Part shown: positions 7,749-17,642 of the stretch, one piece after another
How the letters are laid out: each line of letters starts with the position of its first letter
Position numbering within the stretch: position 1 is the stretch's first letter
Assembly (NCBI GenBank): GCA_003211315.1
Contig: QCTC01000010.1
Location: 1-36,757, forward strand
Reading direction: 5' to 3'
DNA from: Prochlorococcus sp. AG-670-O17
GTDB lineage: Bacteria; Cyanobacteriota; Cyanobacteriia; PCC-6307; Cyanobiaceae
DNA length: 36,757 bases
Made by a program: the position numbers and the translations under genes
Notes under the pieces: generated by a model
Databases searched by the model: none
Told to the model about the DNA's origin: nothing
What the model saw: only the letters and a program-made list of their open reading frames with translations

Positions 7749-9173
7749 ATGGTATCTGCGAGTATTAAATCTTCCGAAATTAGATTTGGTGAATGTAATA
7801 AAAAACTTCTAGAAGAAGTCATTTTCTATGGCATATCCCTAGGCGCTGATTTTGTAGAATTATTTATTGAAAACTCAGATAATTCAAATGTTCTCGCAGA
7901 AGAAGATTTTATTACAAATGTAAGTCCATCATTCAGCAAAGGAGCTGGAATAAGAATATTTAAAGACAAGAGAGATGGGTTTGTGAGCACTAACGACTTG
8001 TCAAAACATGGATTAATGAGATCTATTTCTCAAGCAATCGAAATGTTAAATATCTCTAAAAAAACTGATATATTAATTTTTAATGGACTTAAAAAACTAA
8101 AAGACTATAGTAAGTCAAAAATTGACTGGCTTAATGAAGTGCCCACAATAAATGAAGTAAGCGAAAAATTATTACTAAGTACTAAATCATTAAAAAAGGA
8201 TAAGAAAGTAGTTGTTAGAAAAGGTAGCTACGCAAGAAACTGGCAGGAAGTAATAATAGCTTCAAGTGATGGAACTTACGCTACTGATATAAGACTGCAT
8301 CAAACGGTAGGACTTAACATAATTGCTAACGACGCTCAATACAGATCGAACGGGAGTAGAAGATTTGGATCGCATGGATTTCCTAATGAATTTAGATTAT
8401 GGGATCATGAAAAAGCTTCGAATGAAGTTTATGAAAGTTCAATGAATATGTTGTACGCAGACTATGTTCAAGCTGGACAAATGCCAGTTGTATTAGCTAA
8501 CAAATTCGGTGGTGTTATATTTCATGAAGCTTGTGGGCACTTACTTGAAACAACTCAGATTGAACGTGGAACAACTCCATTTAGTGATAAGTTGAATAAA
8601 AAAATAGCTCACGAGTCAGTTACGGCAATAGATGAGGGTCTTTCTGAAGGATCATTCGGATCATTATCTATTGATGATGAAGGAATGGAACCAGAGAAAT
8701 CAATACTTATTAAAGACGGTATTTTAAAGAAATTTCTTTCTGATAGAGCCGGTGAATTAAGGACTGGTCACAAAAGAACCGGTAGTGGGAGAAGGCAAAA
8801 TTATTCATTTGCTGCTGCATCAAGAATGAGAAACACTTATATAGCTAAAGGTGAATTCACAAAAGAAGAATTAATAAATAGTATTAGCGATGGCCTTTAC
8901 TGTAAGTCAATGGGCGGTGGCAGTGTAGGCGCGACAGGTCAATTTAATTTCGCTGTTGAGGAAGGTTATTTAATAAAGAACGGTAAATTAACTAAACCAG
9001 TAAAAGGAGCAACATTGATTGGTGACGCGAAAGAAGTAATGCCAAAAATATCTATGTGTGGAAATGATTTAGAGTTAGCTCCTGGTTTTTGTGGTTCAGT
9101 CAGCGGCAGCGTTAATGTAACAGTTGGTCAGCCACATATTAAAGTCGATACCATAACAGTAGGTGGAAGATAA
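7749..9173 (+). CDS. tldD: TldD-type metallopeptidase subunit
   Basis: The 474-residue protein has the TldD zinc motif HEACGH at about residues 259-264 and the glycine-rich C-terminal GGGSVGATGQFNFAVEEGY and ITVGGR ending. TldD pairs with TldE (PmbA) to form a heterodimeric protease that degrades unfolded peptides and, in some bacteria, matures ribosomally made peptides such as microcin B17. Its partner starts two bases after its stop. No substrate peptide gene is obvious nearby; the adjacency to acsF is conserved in my recollection of Prochlorococcus but has no known functional meaning. Confidence 0.95.
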   Translation: MVSASIKSSEIRFGECNKKLLEEVIFYGISLGADFVELFIENSDNSNVLAEEDFITNVSPSFSKGAGIRIFKDKRDGFVSTNDLSKHGLMRSISQAIEMLNISKKTDILIFNGLKKLKDYSKSKIDWLNEVPTINEVSEKLLLSTKSLKKDKKVVVRKGSYARNWQEVIIASSDGTYATDIRLHQTVGLNIIANDAQYRSNGSRRFGSHGFPNEFRLWDHEKASNEVYESSMNMLYADYVQAGQMPVVLANKFGGVIFHEACGHLLETTQIERGTTPFSDKLNKKIAHESVTAIDEGLSEGSFGSLSIDDEGMEPEKSILIKDGILKKFLSDRAGELRTGHKRTGSGRRQNYSFAAASRMRNTYIAKGEFTKEELINSISDGLYCKSMGGGSVGATGQFNFAVEEGYLIKNGKLTKPVKGATLIGDAKEVMPKISMCGNDLELAPGFCGSVSGSVNVTVGQPHIKVDTITVGGR

Positions 9174-9175
9174 AA

Positions 9176-10528
9176 ATGAATCCTACAGAAATAACAAGTC
9201 AAATATCAACTGCTGCAAATATGTTAAATATTGATAAATGGGATTACGGTGCTAGTTTTTCTAATGATTATTCTGTTCAAGTTGATAGAGGAGCAGCGAA
9301 ACAGTTAAAAGCATCTCAAAAACAGGTCATAACTTTAAGAGTTTGGAATAAAGACAACTTAGTTGGTATAACGACTACAAGTGATCTAAGTGAAACAGGT
9401 ATTAAAAAAGCTTTAAAACAAGCAAATATAGCCTCAGAATTTGGGAATAAAAATGAATTTACTGATTTTTCTCCCTTAGCCAAAGATCCTATACAAGTAA
9501 AAGAAGTTGATAAAAAAAATCCGTTAGGAATTAAAAAGCTACTTAAAATTCTTAGAGAGGCTGAATCGAAGCTAATCGATAGTCATGAGGCTATTAAATC
9601 TATTCCTTACAACGGATTGTCAGAAAGTTTTTATGAAAGAATTTATGCCAACAGTGATGGGGCATTTCGAAATTATAGTAAAAGTCAAGCTGCTATATAT
9701 TTATATGCCAGAGCAGAAGAAAAAGATAAAAAACCTCGTAGTTCAGGTTCAGTAAAACTGGGATACGGTGTTGAAGACATTGATATTGAATCTTGTATCA
9801 AAGAGGCAGCAAAGAAAACAATTGCACATTTAGACTACTCATCAATCAAAACAGATAAGTATTTAATTTGTCTATCGCCTGAAGCATTTCTAACAATGAT
9901 GAATGCCTTTAGTTCAATCTTTAATGCTAGAAGTATTATTGACGGTGTAAGTCTTTCAAATAAAAACTCGATTGGTGAGTTGATTTCAATTCCAGCTTTG
10001 AATATCTACGATGATGGACTTAATGATAAAAATATATCTTCTGCACCATTCGATGGTGAAGGGACTCCAACAAAAAAACTAAGCTTAATTAATAAAGGAA
10101 AATTAGAAAACTTTATACATTCAGAATCAACTGCAAAAATTTTTAACACAATACCTACAGGACATGCTGGACTTGGTTCAAAAGTTTCAGTGTCTCCAGA
10201 TTGGTTAGTAATTGAAAAATCAAATGAATGTTCGAACTTAAACACGTCGTTGGTACATACAAATTATCAAGGAGAATTTGTATATATTGAAGAATTAAAC
10301 GCAATTCATGCAGGAGTTAGAGCTAGTCAAGGTTCCTTCTCTCTTCCTTTTGAGGGGTGGCTTTATAGAAATGGGGAAAAACGTTCTATTGAATCAGCGA
10401 CTGTTGCAGGAGATATAAAGTATCTTCTAAAAAATATAATAAATATTGAAAATGAAAAAGAATTAACTACAAGTGGGATTTCTCCACATGTATGGATTAA
10501 TGAATTATCTATAACTGGTGACGAGTGA
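9176..10528 (+). CDS. tldE: TldE/PmbA-type peptidase subunit
   Basis: A 450-residue partner of TldD from the PmbA/TldE branch. It has no HEXXXH, as expected for this subunit. Family features are the GPLAL-like region here seen as FDGEGTPTKKLSLI, the SESTAKIFN stretch and a GIRASQGSF-like segment (GVRASQGSFSLPFEGW). It begins 2 bases after tldD and its TGA overlaps the GTG start of fmt by 4 bases, so tldD-tldE-fmt look like one transcription and translation unit. Confidence 0.93.
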   Translation: MNPTEITSQISTAANMLNIDKWDYGASFSNDYSVQVDRGAAKQLKASQKQVITLRVWNKDNLVGITTTSDLSETGIKKALKQANIASEFGNKNEFTDFSPLAKDPIQVKEVDKKNPLGIKKLLKILREAESKLIDSHEAIKSIPYNGLSESFYERIYANSDGAFRNYSKSQAAIYLYARAEEKDKKPRSSGSVKLGYGVEDIDIESCIKEAAKKTIAHLDYSSIKTDKYLICLSPEAFLTMMNAFSSIFNARSIIDGVSLSNKNSIGELISIPALNIYDDGLNDKNISSAPFDGEGTPTKKLSLINKGKLENFIHSESTAKIFNTIPTGHAGLGSKVSVSPDWLVIEKSNECSNLNTSLVHTNYQGEFVYIEELNAIHAGVRASQGSFSLPFEGWLYRNGEKRSIESATVAGDIKYLLKNIINIENEKELTTSGISPHVWINELSITGDE

Positions 10529-11511
10529 GAATTATATTTTGGGGTACGCCTGAATATTCAGTTAAAAGTCTTGAAGTATTAAAAAAATCAGATCATGATA
10601 TTGTCGCTGTAATTACCCAACCAGATAAAAAAAGATCTAGAGGTAATAGGTTAATTTCATCACCGGTGAAGGAATATGCAACTAAGGAAAATATTACTGT
10701 TTTTACACCCGAAACAATAAAGGATAATATTGAATTTATAACTGGACTTAAAAACTTATCTTGTGATCTTTTTATAGTAATTGCATATGGAAAGATATTA
10801 CCCAAAGCAATATTAGATCTTCCTAAATACAAATCATGGAATGCACATGCATCACTACTTCCAAGATGGAGGGGTGCTGCGCCAATTCAATGGTCAATAT
10901 TAGAGGGTGATAAGCATACTGGTGTAGGAATTATGAAAATGGAAGAAGGATTAGATACCGGGGACGTATTGGTTGAGAAACAAATTAAAATTGAGAATAA
11001 GGATAATCTTAAAACATTATCTAAAAAATTAAGTGATTTATCATCAGAGTTAATTTTGAGAGCGATATCAGACATAGAACAAAATAAAAATAGAGATATT
11101 AATCTTTTACTTAAAAAACAAACAGATTTTCAAAGAGAATTAAAATATGCAAGATTGATTAATAAATTAGATTACATAATAAATTGGGGAAATTCTTCTA
11201 CTGATATTTATAGAAAAATAAATGCTTTATACCCAAGAGCAAATACAACTTATAAAAGGAAAAACCTCAAAATAATAAAAATAAAGATCCTAACAATGGA
11301 TGAAATACACAATAAAAATTATAAAATTTTGAGTAATGTAATAGAGCCAGGATTAATTATTGGACTTATAGAAAACGTAGGAATTATCATAACAACAAAA
11401 ACTGATCCAATTCTTTTATTAGAAGCAAAACTAGAAGGGAAAAACGTATCTAGTAAAAATCAATTGATACAACAATTAAATCCTGTAATTGGAGAAAATT
11501 TTTCTGACTAA
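10525..11511 (+). CDS. fmt: Methionyl-tRNA formyltransferase
   Basis: Puts the formyl group on initiator Met-tRNA using 10-formyl-tetrahydrofolate. The 328-residue length is normal. The N-terminus reads MRIIFWGTPEYSV, the catalytic loop is NAHASLLPRWRGAAPIQ, and the catalytic residues by family comparison are N106, H108 and D144 (LDTGD). The start is GTG and overlaps the stop of tldE. The C-terminal OB-like domain is present. The 3' end overlaps the convergent terC stop by 4 bases. Its substrate tRNA is encoded in this window at 34332-34408. Confidence 0.97.
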   Translation: MRIIFWGTPEYSVKSLEVLKKSDHDIVAVITQPDKKRSRGNRLISSPVKEYATKENITVFTPETIKDNIEFITGLKNLSCDLFIVIAYGKILPKAILDLPKYKSWNAHASLLPRWRGAAPIQWSILEGDKHTGVGIMKMEEGLDTGDVLVEKQIKIENKDNLKTLSKKLSDLSSELILRAISDIEQNKNRDINLLLKKQTDFQRELKYARLINKLDYIINWGNSSTDIYRKINALYPRANTTYKRKNLKIIKIKILTMDEIHNKNYKILSNVIEPGLIIGLIENVGIIITTKTDPILLLEAKLEGKNVSSKNQLIQQLNPVIGENFSD

Positions 11512-12218
11512 GTTATTTGATCCCTCTTGGACAAACCCCAAATGAATGAAATTAATATCAAAATATAAAAATAATAATCAGGAAGAGTAGTCTCAGTAAA
11601 AAATGTATTTAGAAGAAGCTTTGTCCCAACAATTAGTATCGCAATGTAACCAGCAGTTTCTAATCTTAAAAATTTCTCTAAAAGACTAAGAAATATACCT
11701 GAAGTAAATCGCAATGCTAATACACCTATAATTGCTCCAAATATAATCAGAATATATTGATCACTTATGGCAACAGCTGTTGTAATGCTGTCAATTGAAA
11801 ATGCAAAATCAGTCAAAGAAAGTAAAGCAACAATCTTTAGAAATTTAAAATTATTATTGCTTTTATCATTGTCTGAATTTTGAGTATCTGATTCGCTGCT
11901 ATAAAAAACATTTGAAATAAATAAATAAATAAGATATAAACCTGCAAAAATACGGATAATAATGAATTTTAAAAGGATATTAGATAAAAGAATAAGAAAT
12001 ATTCTGAATAATAAAGAAATAGTTATACCTATATTTAAAGCTTTAGATCTTAATAAAGGACTGTCAAGAGATTTAGTAAGCGATGCCAAAGCAATTGCGT
12101 TATCCGCCGATAGCAATAATTCTAAAATAATTAAGATAGGTAAAAGTGTAAGAATTTCTGACCAACTATCAACTTGATCAAGCGTTGGTATAAAGGAATT
12201 TATTGCAGCAGAATCCAT
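11508..12218 (-). CDS. TerC-family integral membrane protein
   Basis: The 236-residue protein has about seven hydrophobic helices and the two TerC signature segments: LELLLSADNAIALASL at about residues 32-47 and LTDFAFSIDSITTAVAIS at about 134-151, whose aspartates likely sit in the membrane and bind a metal. Members are linked to Mn2+ export in bacteria, and the plant relative is needed for thylakoid biogenesis. A hydrophilic asparagine/aspartate-rich loop separates the halves. It is convergent with fmt and divergent from mfd. The specific ion is not readable. Confidence 0.9.
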   Translation of the reverse strand: MDSAAINSFIPTLDQVDSWSEILTLLPILIILELLLSADNAIALASLTKSLDSPLLRSKALNIGITISLLFRIFLILLSNILLKFIIIRIFAGLYLIYLFISNVFYSSESDTQNSDNDKSNNNFKFLKIVALLSLTDFAFSIDSITTAVAISDQYILIIFGAIIGVLALRFTSGIFLSLLEKFLRLETAGYIAILIVGTKLLLNTFFTETTLPDYYFYILILISFIWGLSKRDQIT

Positions 12219-12245
12219 TAATTATTATTCACAATCTTTGTAAAA

Positions 12246-12256
12246 TATAATATAAT
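12246..12256 (+). promoter_or_regulatory. Candidate -10 element for mfd (two overlapping TATAAT copies)
   Basis: The 73-base gap between the divergent terC and mfd genes contains TATAAT at 12246-12251 and again at 12251-12256, about 40 bases before the mfd ATG. No clear -35 is visible, and in such AT-rich DNA TATAAT is common by chance. A weak suggestion only. Confidence 0.25.
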
Positions 12257-12291
12257 ATAACTTTAGGAGTAATCAAGTTAATTAAATATAA

Positions 12292-15200
12292 ATGAGTTTA
12301 AATTCATTAATTAGTTATATTTCAAATTCACAAATAATAAAAGAGTTAGTAAAAAGAATTAAACATAATAATGAGCTAAATATCATTGGCTCCAGTAGAT
12401 ATGCAAAATCAATTATTATAAATAGTATTGCTAAGAAAGAAAATAAAGATATCTTACTTATAAGTCCTAACGAGGAAATTGCCTACAAATGGTATGGATA
12501 TTTCGATAGTATAGATAATAGAAATGTCTTATATTATCCTCCAAGTCAAAATTTGCCATATGCATCAATTAACAGGTCAAGGGAGACTAAATATTCACAG
12601 TTATCAGTTATCTCTAAAATTATTAAAAAAGAAAGAAAAGATTTAAACATAATAATAACAACTGAACGATCCCTTCAACCTCATTTAATTAAAAATAATC
12701 AATTCAAGGAAAATATATTTACAATAATTAAGGGAAATGAACTAGACATAAAAGAGTTAACAAAAAAGTTAGTTTTACTTGGCTATAATAAAGATAATCT
12801 AACCTCTCAAGAAGGATCATGGAGTAGAAGAGGAGATATTATTGATGTTTATCCAGTTAATAATGAACTGCCTATAAGAATAGAATACTTTGATAACATT
12901 ATTGAAAAAATACGAGAATATGATCCCGTAACTCAAAGAACATTAGATAGTATTAATAAAGTTGAAATTGTACAAGTCGGATTTAATTTATTAATAAGAA
13001 AAAGCTTAGAAAATTTATCAGAACAAGGTACATTTAATTCAGAAGAAATAACAACTAAGAATAATCTTGATAGATACTTGGGGATAATTGAAGAACATCC
13101 ATCAAACATATTAGATTACATAAATAAAGAAACATTAATTGTAATCGACGAAAAAGAAGAATGTAATAAATTTTCTAATAATTGGTGTCTTGAATCAGAT
13201 AATAATTTTGAACTACATAAAGATGAAATCGCCAATAACCTAAAATCTAATAATATAAATATAAAAGTTAAATCTAATCTTCATGAAAAATTTGAATATA
13301 TTATAAAGACTTTTAGTAATTATAATGTAATAAATTTATATGAATTCGAGTCAAAAAGAAATTTAGATAATAGATTTCTTATGTCAGATAAACGCATAAA
13401 TACCTCTACTAAAAATATTGGAAAACTTTCAAAAGAAATAAATAAATTTATATTAAATAAAGATAAAGTCTGGATATTATCGGCGCAGCCACTACGAACA
13501 AGAAGTTTATTTTTTGAGCATGAATGTAATACAACTTACTTAGACAAACCCAACGATCTTGAAAGTGCATATAAGTTGATTGAAAATTCGACACCAGTAA
13601 TTATTAAAAATAAAAATAATTATGAAATAGAAGGATTTTATTTACCGATATGGAAAGTGATTCTAATAACAGACAAAGAATTATTTTCTCAGCAAGCTTT
13701 ATTTAATAATGTATTTATAAGAAGAAGAAAAAGGAGTGTAAATTCAAATATAAATGTAAATAAAATAAATCCAGGAGATTATATAGTTCATAAAAACCAT
13801 GGTATTGGACAATTTTTAAAATTAGAAAAAATAAACATTACCGGTGAATCAAGAGACTACTTAGTCATTCGTTATCTTGATGGAAAAATAAGTGTTGCCG
13901 CTGATCAACTTGGGAGTATAAACAGATATAGATCTAGTGGAAAAATAAAGCCAAGAATAAATAAATTAGGAGGTACAGAATGGTTAAAAATAAAAGATAA
14001 AAATAGAAAAATAATAAAAAAAGTTGCCTTAGACATTTTACAACTTTATGCAAAAAGGGAAAAACTTAAAGGTCATATATTCCCAGAAGATGGGCCTTGG
14101 CAAAAAGAGTTAGAAGAGTCATTCCCTTATCAAGCTACTCCAGATCAAATAACAGCTGTTAAAGAAGTAAAAATTGATATGGAAAGCGATAAGCCAATGG
14201 ATAGATTAGTTTGTGGAGACGTCGGGTTCGGAAAAACAGAAGTTGCAGTAAGAGCAATTTTTAAAGCAATCACATCTGGTAAGCAGGTAATCTTACTTGC
14301 TCCAACAACAATCTTAGCTCAACAACACTGGAGAACTTTTTATAATAGATTTTCTCCTTACCCAATAAAAGTTTCTCTACTGAACAGATTTAAAACAAAT
14401 ACTGAGAAAAAAGATATTTATAATGGTCTAAAAAATAATAAAATAGACTTAGTTGTAGCTACTCATCAAATTTTAGGAAAAGAGATCGAAATTAAAAACT
14501 TAGGATTACTTGTTATTGACGAAGAACAAAGATTTGGAGTTAGGCAAAAAGAAAAAATTAAAAATATAAAAACAAATATTGACGTTTTAACTCTCTCAGC
14601 TACACCAATACCAAGAACTCTATATATGAGTTTGTCTGGCCTTAGACAAATGAGTTTATTAAATACTCCTCCTCCCTCTAGAAGATCGATTAAAACGTAT
14701 TTATCTGAAATTGATATGGATGTAATCAGAACTGCGATAAGTCAAGAACTTGATAGAGGTGGTCAAATTTTCTATGTTCTTCCAAGAATATCTGACATTG
14801 ATCAAGCGGTTAATAAATTAAAAAATATGTTTAAAGATTTAAAGTACATTGTCGCTCATGGACAAATGAATGAAATAGATCTTGAAAATGCAATGATTGC
14901 CTTTAATAATGGCGAGGTTGATCTAATGATTTGCACTACAATTATTGAAAGCGGATTAGATATACCTAGAGTAAATACAATCGTAATCGAAGATTCACAT
15001 AAATTTGGTCTGTCTCAACTTTATCAATTACGTGGAAGAGTCGGAAGAAGTGGAGTACAAGCTCATGCATGGCTATTTTATCCAAATATAAATAAAATTA
15101 ATGAAGCCTCTAAGCAAAGGCTAAAGGCTATCAAAGATTTCTCTGAACTAGGAAGTGGATATCAACTAGCCCTGAAAGATATGGAAATAAGAGGAGTTGG

Positions 15201-15807
15201 GAGCTTATTAGGCGAGGAACAAAGTGGAAAAGTTAATGCCATAGGATATGACTTATATATTGAAATGCTTCATGAAGCAATTTCAGAAATAAATGGCCAA
15301 GAAATACCTGAAGTAAATGATACTCAAGTTGATTTGCCGGTTAATGCTTTTATACCTGCAACATGGATATTAAACCGAGAAGAGAAACTAGATGCTTATA
15401 AATATGCTACCGAATGTACTAACCACAAAGAGCTTACAGAACTGGCAACTGACTGGTCAAATAGGTATGGGGTTTTACCCAAACCTGTTGAATCCTTAAT
15501 ACTATTAATGAAGTTAAAATTGTTAGCAAAAAAGTGTGGCTTTAATAAGATTAAACTTAAAAAACCAAATGTAATAATAGAAACTAGGCTAAAAAAATCT
15601 ACATTTAAACTTATAAAAAAAGGTTTACCATCAAATATTCAATCAAAATTTAATTATGAAGATGATGATCAGTTCTCAAAAATAACTATTAGAGGATTAG
15701 GTGTCACAGATATTCAAAATCAAATTGATCAGTTAATCTATTGGTTAGGACTTTTTGTAAAAGAAATTAATAACTTTGATAAAGAAACTTCCGTTACAAA
15801 GATCTAA
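12292..15807 (+). CDS. mfd: Transcription-repair coupling factor
   Basis: A 1171-residue DNA translocase that removes RNA polymerase stalled at lesions and recruits UvrA. Domains in order: UvrB-like N-terminus without a Walker motif (about 1-350), the RNA-polymerase interacting CarD-like domain beginning NPGDYIVHKNHGIGQF near residue 493, the RecG-like helicase with Walker A GDVGFGKTE near 642 and the DEEQRFGV motif near 743, SATPIPRTLYMSLSG, RGRVGRSG near 915, and the C-terminal TRCF domain. Full length for the family. It stands alone after a divergent terC. Confidence 0.97.
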   Translation: MSLNSLISYISNSQIIKELVKRIKHNNELNIIGSSRYAKSIIINSIAKKENKDILLISPNEEIAYKWYGYFDSIDNRNVLYYPPSQNLPYASINRSRETKYSQLSVISKIIKKERKDLNIIITTERSLQPHLIKNNQFKENIFTIIKGNELDIKELTKKLVLLGYNKDNLTSQEGSWSRRGDIIDVYPVNNELPIRIEYFDNIIEKIREYDPVTQRTLDSINKVEIVQVGFNLLIRKSLENLSEQGTFNSEEITTKNNLDRYLGIIEEHPSNILDYINKETLIVIDEKEECNKFSNNWCLESDNNFELHKDEIANNLKSNNINIKVKSNLHEKFEYIIKTFSNYNVINLYEFESKRNLDNRFLMSDKRINTSTKNIGKLSKEINKFILNKDKVWILSAQPLRTRSLFFEHECNTTYLDKPNDLESAYKLIENSTPVIIKNKNNYEIEGFYLPIWKVILITDKELFSQQALFNNVFIRRRKRSVNSNINVNKINPGDYIVHKNHGIGQFLKLEKINITGESRDYLVIRYLDGKISVAADQLGSINRYRSSGKIKPRINKLGGTEWLKIKDKNRKIIKKVALDILQLYAKREKLKGHIFPEDGPWQKELEESFPYQATPDQITAVKEVKIDMESDKPMDRLVCGDVGFGKTEVAVRAIFKAITSGKQVILLAPTTILAQQHWRTFYNRFSPYPIKVSLLNRFKTNTEKKDIYNGLKNNKIDLVVATHQILGKEIEIKNLGLLVIDEEQRFGVRQKEKIKNIKTNIDVLTLSATPIPRTLYMSLSGLRQMSLLNTPPPSRRSIKTYLSEIDMDVIRTAISQELDRGGQIFYVLPRISDIDQAVNKLKNMFKDLKYIVAHGQMNEIDLENAMIAFNNGEVDLMICTTIIESGLDIPRVNTIVIEDSHKFGLSQLYQLRGRVGRSGVQAHAWLFYPNINKINEASKQRLKAIKDFSELGSGYQLALKDMEIRGVGSLLGEEQSGKVNAIGYDLYIEMLHEAISEINGQEIPEVNDTQVDLPVNAFIPATWILNREEKLDAYKYATECTNHKELTELATDWSNRYGVLPKPVESLILLMKLKLLAKKCGFNKIKLKKPNVIIETRLKKSTFKLIKKGLPSNIQSKFNYEDDDQFSKITIRGLGVTDIQNQIDQLIYWLGLFVKEINNFDKETSVTKI

Positions 15808-15879
15808 AACATTAAATAAATATTTAATAAACGCGGATAAGTAAAATTTCGGTTAGGTTAGTAAAAATTTTTTGGTTAA

Positions 15880-16041
15880 ATGGGTGAATACATTGATGTC
15901 GGATTACAAACTTCGATTTTACCTTTTACTTTATTAATCTCATCTGTAGCAGTTGGTATATATGCTTTACTAGGATTTGAAACTGAGAATGATGACGATG
16001 ATTCAGATTCTGGAAGTGGTGGCTTGATGAATCCTATTTAA
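15880..16041 (+). CDS. Small single-helix membrane protein, unknown
   Basis: A 53-residue frame with ATG at 15880. It has a polar N-terminus (MGEYIDVGLQTS), one transmembrane helix at about residues 13-32 (ILPFTLLISSVAVGIYALLG) and a very acidic, glycine-rich tail with DDDDSDSGSGG, ending GLMNPI. The composition, with one helix and an ordered tail, is that of a small thylakoid or photosystem-associated protein, but I cannot name it. It follows mfd by 72 bases and its 3' end overlaps the convergent membrane-protein gene by 8 bases. Confidence 0.65.
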   Translation: MGEYIDVGLQTSILPFTLLISSVAVGIYALLGFETENDDDDSDSGSGGLMNPI

Positions 16042-16402
16042 AGTTTAATCGGCTAGTTTTTCTTTTTACTACTTTTAATATTCTTGAAAATGAGCCTATA
16101 AATAAGATTAAGGCAAATATTAATAAAAATACAATAAATATAGATAAACAAATTTCATAAATATATGAAATTGAGTCCAAAACGTTAGCAAATAATTTAC
16201 TAAAATTAATTAATAAGTTTTTAAAAATTGAAATTTTATTAGGGATTAAATAAATTAGATAAAATATTAAGGCACTAAAAAAAAGCATAATAAAAGATTC
16301 ATTTATCAATTTACTTTTAGACTTTCTTCTCAAAGATAACTTTTTTTTAAAAAAATATTTATCAGAATTCTTATTCAAATTTGGTATTTTTAAATCAGCC
16401 AT
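16034..16402 (-). CDS. Small two-helix membrane protein, unknown
   Basis: A 122-residue protein, basic at both ends, with helices at about residues 37-54 and 84-105 separated by an amphipathic stretch. No recognised motif. It is the last gene of the minus-strand run that starts with dapB, 53 bases after the DUF4335 gene. The low sequence complexity and AT-rich codons (many K, N, I, F, L) are normal for this genome. Likely real because of position, length and spacing. Confidence 0.55.
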   Translation of the reverse strand: MADLKIPNLNKNSDKYFFKKKLSLRRKSKSKLINESFIMLFFSALIFYLIYLIPNKISIFKNLLINFSKLFANVLDSISYIYEICLSIFIVFLLIFALILFIGSFSRILKVVKRKTSRLNFK

Positions 16403-16455
16403 ATATAAAAAATCAAACTAATAAATCAAAAATAATTCTCAAATAAGAATTTTTC

Positions 16456-17076
16456 TTATAGTAACTTGTTTGAGGATTTAATGCTAATAAGTTTGTTTTT
16501 AGTATTTATTAAAGAGCTATTATCATTTCCATCATAAACATAAATTAAAGCAGTAGAAACGAGAAAAATTGAGCATAATGAAAATAATGGAGGCAATAGA
16601 AAATTAAAGATATTTTTTTTATCCAATAATCTTAAATAACTTTTATTTTTAAAGTTTGAAAATTCTTTTTGATAAATATTTTTAACTTTATTTGAAGAAC
16701 ATAATTGGTCAAAACAATTTATGGTATCTGCTAAAACTGAATTTCCAATTCTTATATTTAAAGGCTTAACCTCAGGTTTGGAACTCTTCAAAAGAAGTAT
16801 ATGTGTATAAAAATTCTCAGAGGTAATATCAATTAAATTGGATTCATATCTTGTTTTTTCATCATTTAAAAGGGAATTAGAGTAAGAATAAAAAGCCTCC
16901 ATAATTGACTTTAAATGATTCAGATTTCCTTCTATAACCGGCTTATCAATAATCATAAGTTTCCATTGCGAAACAATTGATATATAGTCTTTATTTTCGT
17001 TATTCGAATAATCAGGCAATCCAATAATTTCAAGACTTACTGAAGATTGATTAAATAAAAATTTATTTTGCAACAT
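16456..17076 (-). CDS. DUF4335 cyanobacterial protein with C-terminal membrane anchor
   Basis: A 206-residue protein with an N-terminal domain whose strands (VSLEIIGLPDYS, a WKLMIIDKPVIEGNLNHL segment, NFYTHILLLKS) fit DUF4335, and a hydrophobic helix at about residues 157-181 with a short tail. Function unknown. It starts one base after the stop of the DUF3038 gene, a pairing I recall from other cyanobacteria, so the two probably act together. The DUF name comes from recognition of the pattern and of the neighbour. Confidence 0.6.
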   Translation of the reverse strand: MLQNKFLFNQSSVSLEIIGLPDYSNNENKDYISIVSQWKLMIIDKPVIEGNLNHLKSIMEAFYSYSNSLLNDEKTRYESNLIDITSENFYTHILLLKSSKPEVKPLNIRIGNSVLADTINCFDQLCSSNKVKNIYQKEFSNFKNKSYLRLLDKKNIFNFLLPPLFSLCSIFLVSTALIYVYDGNDNSSLINTKNKLISIKSSNKLL

Positions 17077-17077
17077 A

Positions 17078-17608
17078 TTAATAATTAAGTAAATTTATTC
17101 TTAATTTTAGAAAACCATCGTCTGAGACGCACAAAGCTAAAGTAAGTATAATTTTATTAAAGAACTCGTCATTACAATTAGGATCAAGGAGCCTTTTGAC
17201 CTTCATACTATTAGTATTAAATCTTTCACTAATTAATTCAATATATCTTTTCTTAAATTCATTCCAAGCACTAGGATTTCTAACAAAATCATCTCTGGAT
17301 TGAAGTATTTGCCTTATGTAAGGATATAAAAATTTTGCCATTTCAGCAGCAAGTTTAATTAGTGCTTCAAATTCTTCTAATTTGATATTGACATTATTAA
17401 AAGAATTCCTCATTGGGTTGTTATTCCTTAGTTTCCAAATAGTCACTTTATTAGGTATGACTTCCTTTAAATTAAGTTTGACTGATAAAGAATATAGAGT
17501 TTCAGTACCATTTAAATCAATAGTTTCTAGAGCTAATAAAAGTAAATCAAGTCTTTCTATAGATTCTCTAGATATCTGTTTTCCTTTGGATAAGATAGTA
17601 ATGGTCAA
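17078..17608 (-). CDS. DUF3038 cyanobacterial protein
   Basis: A 176-residue, mostly helical soluble protein. Family-like features are LDLLLLALETIDLNGTE near the N-terminus (about 20-36), the WKLRNNNPMR segment near 63-72, and the LEEFEALIKLAAEMAKFLYP helix near 81-100. No catalytic motif. It sits between DUF2949 and DUF4335 with short gaps (34 bases and 1 base). Function unknown; gene order suggests one complex or pathway. Confidence 0.65.
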   Translation of the reverse strand: MTITILSKGKQISRESIERLDLLLLALETIDLNGTETLYSLSVKLNLKEVIPNKVTIWKLRNNNPMRNSFNNVNIKLEEFEALIKLAAEMAKFLYPYIRQILQSRDDFVRNPSAWNEFKKRYIELISERFNTNSMKVKRLLDPNCNDEFFNKIILTLALCVSDDGFLKLRINLLNY

Positions 17609-17642
17609 CTTAGAACGCTATTTAAAGATCATAACAGAATAT

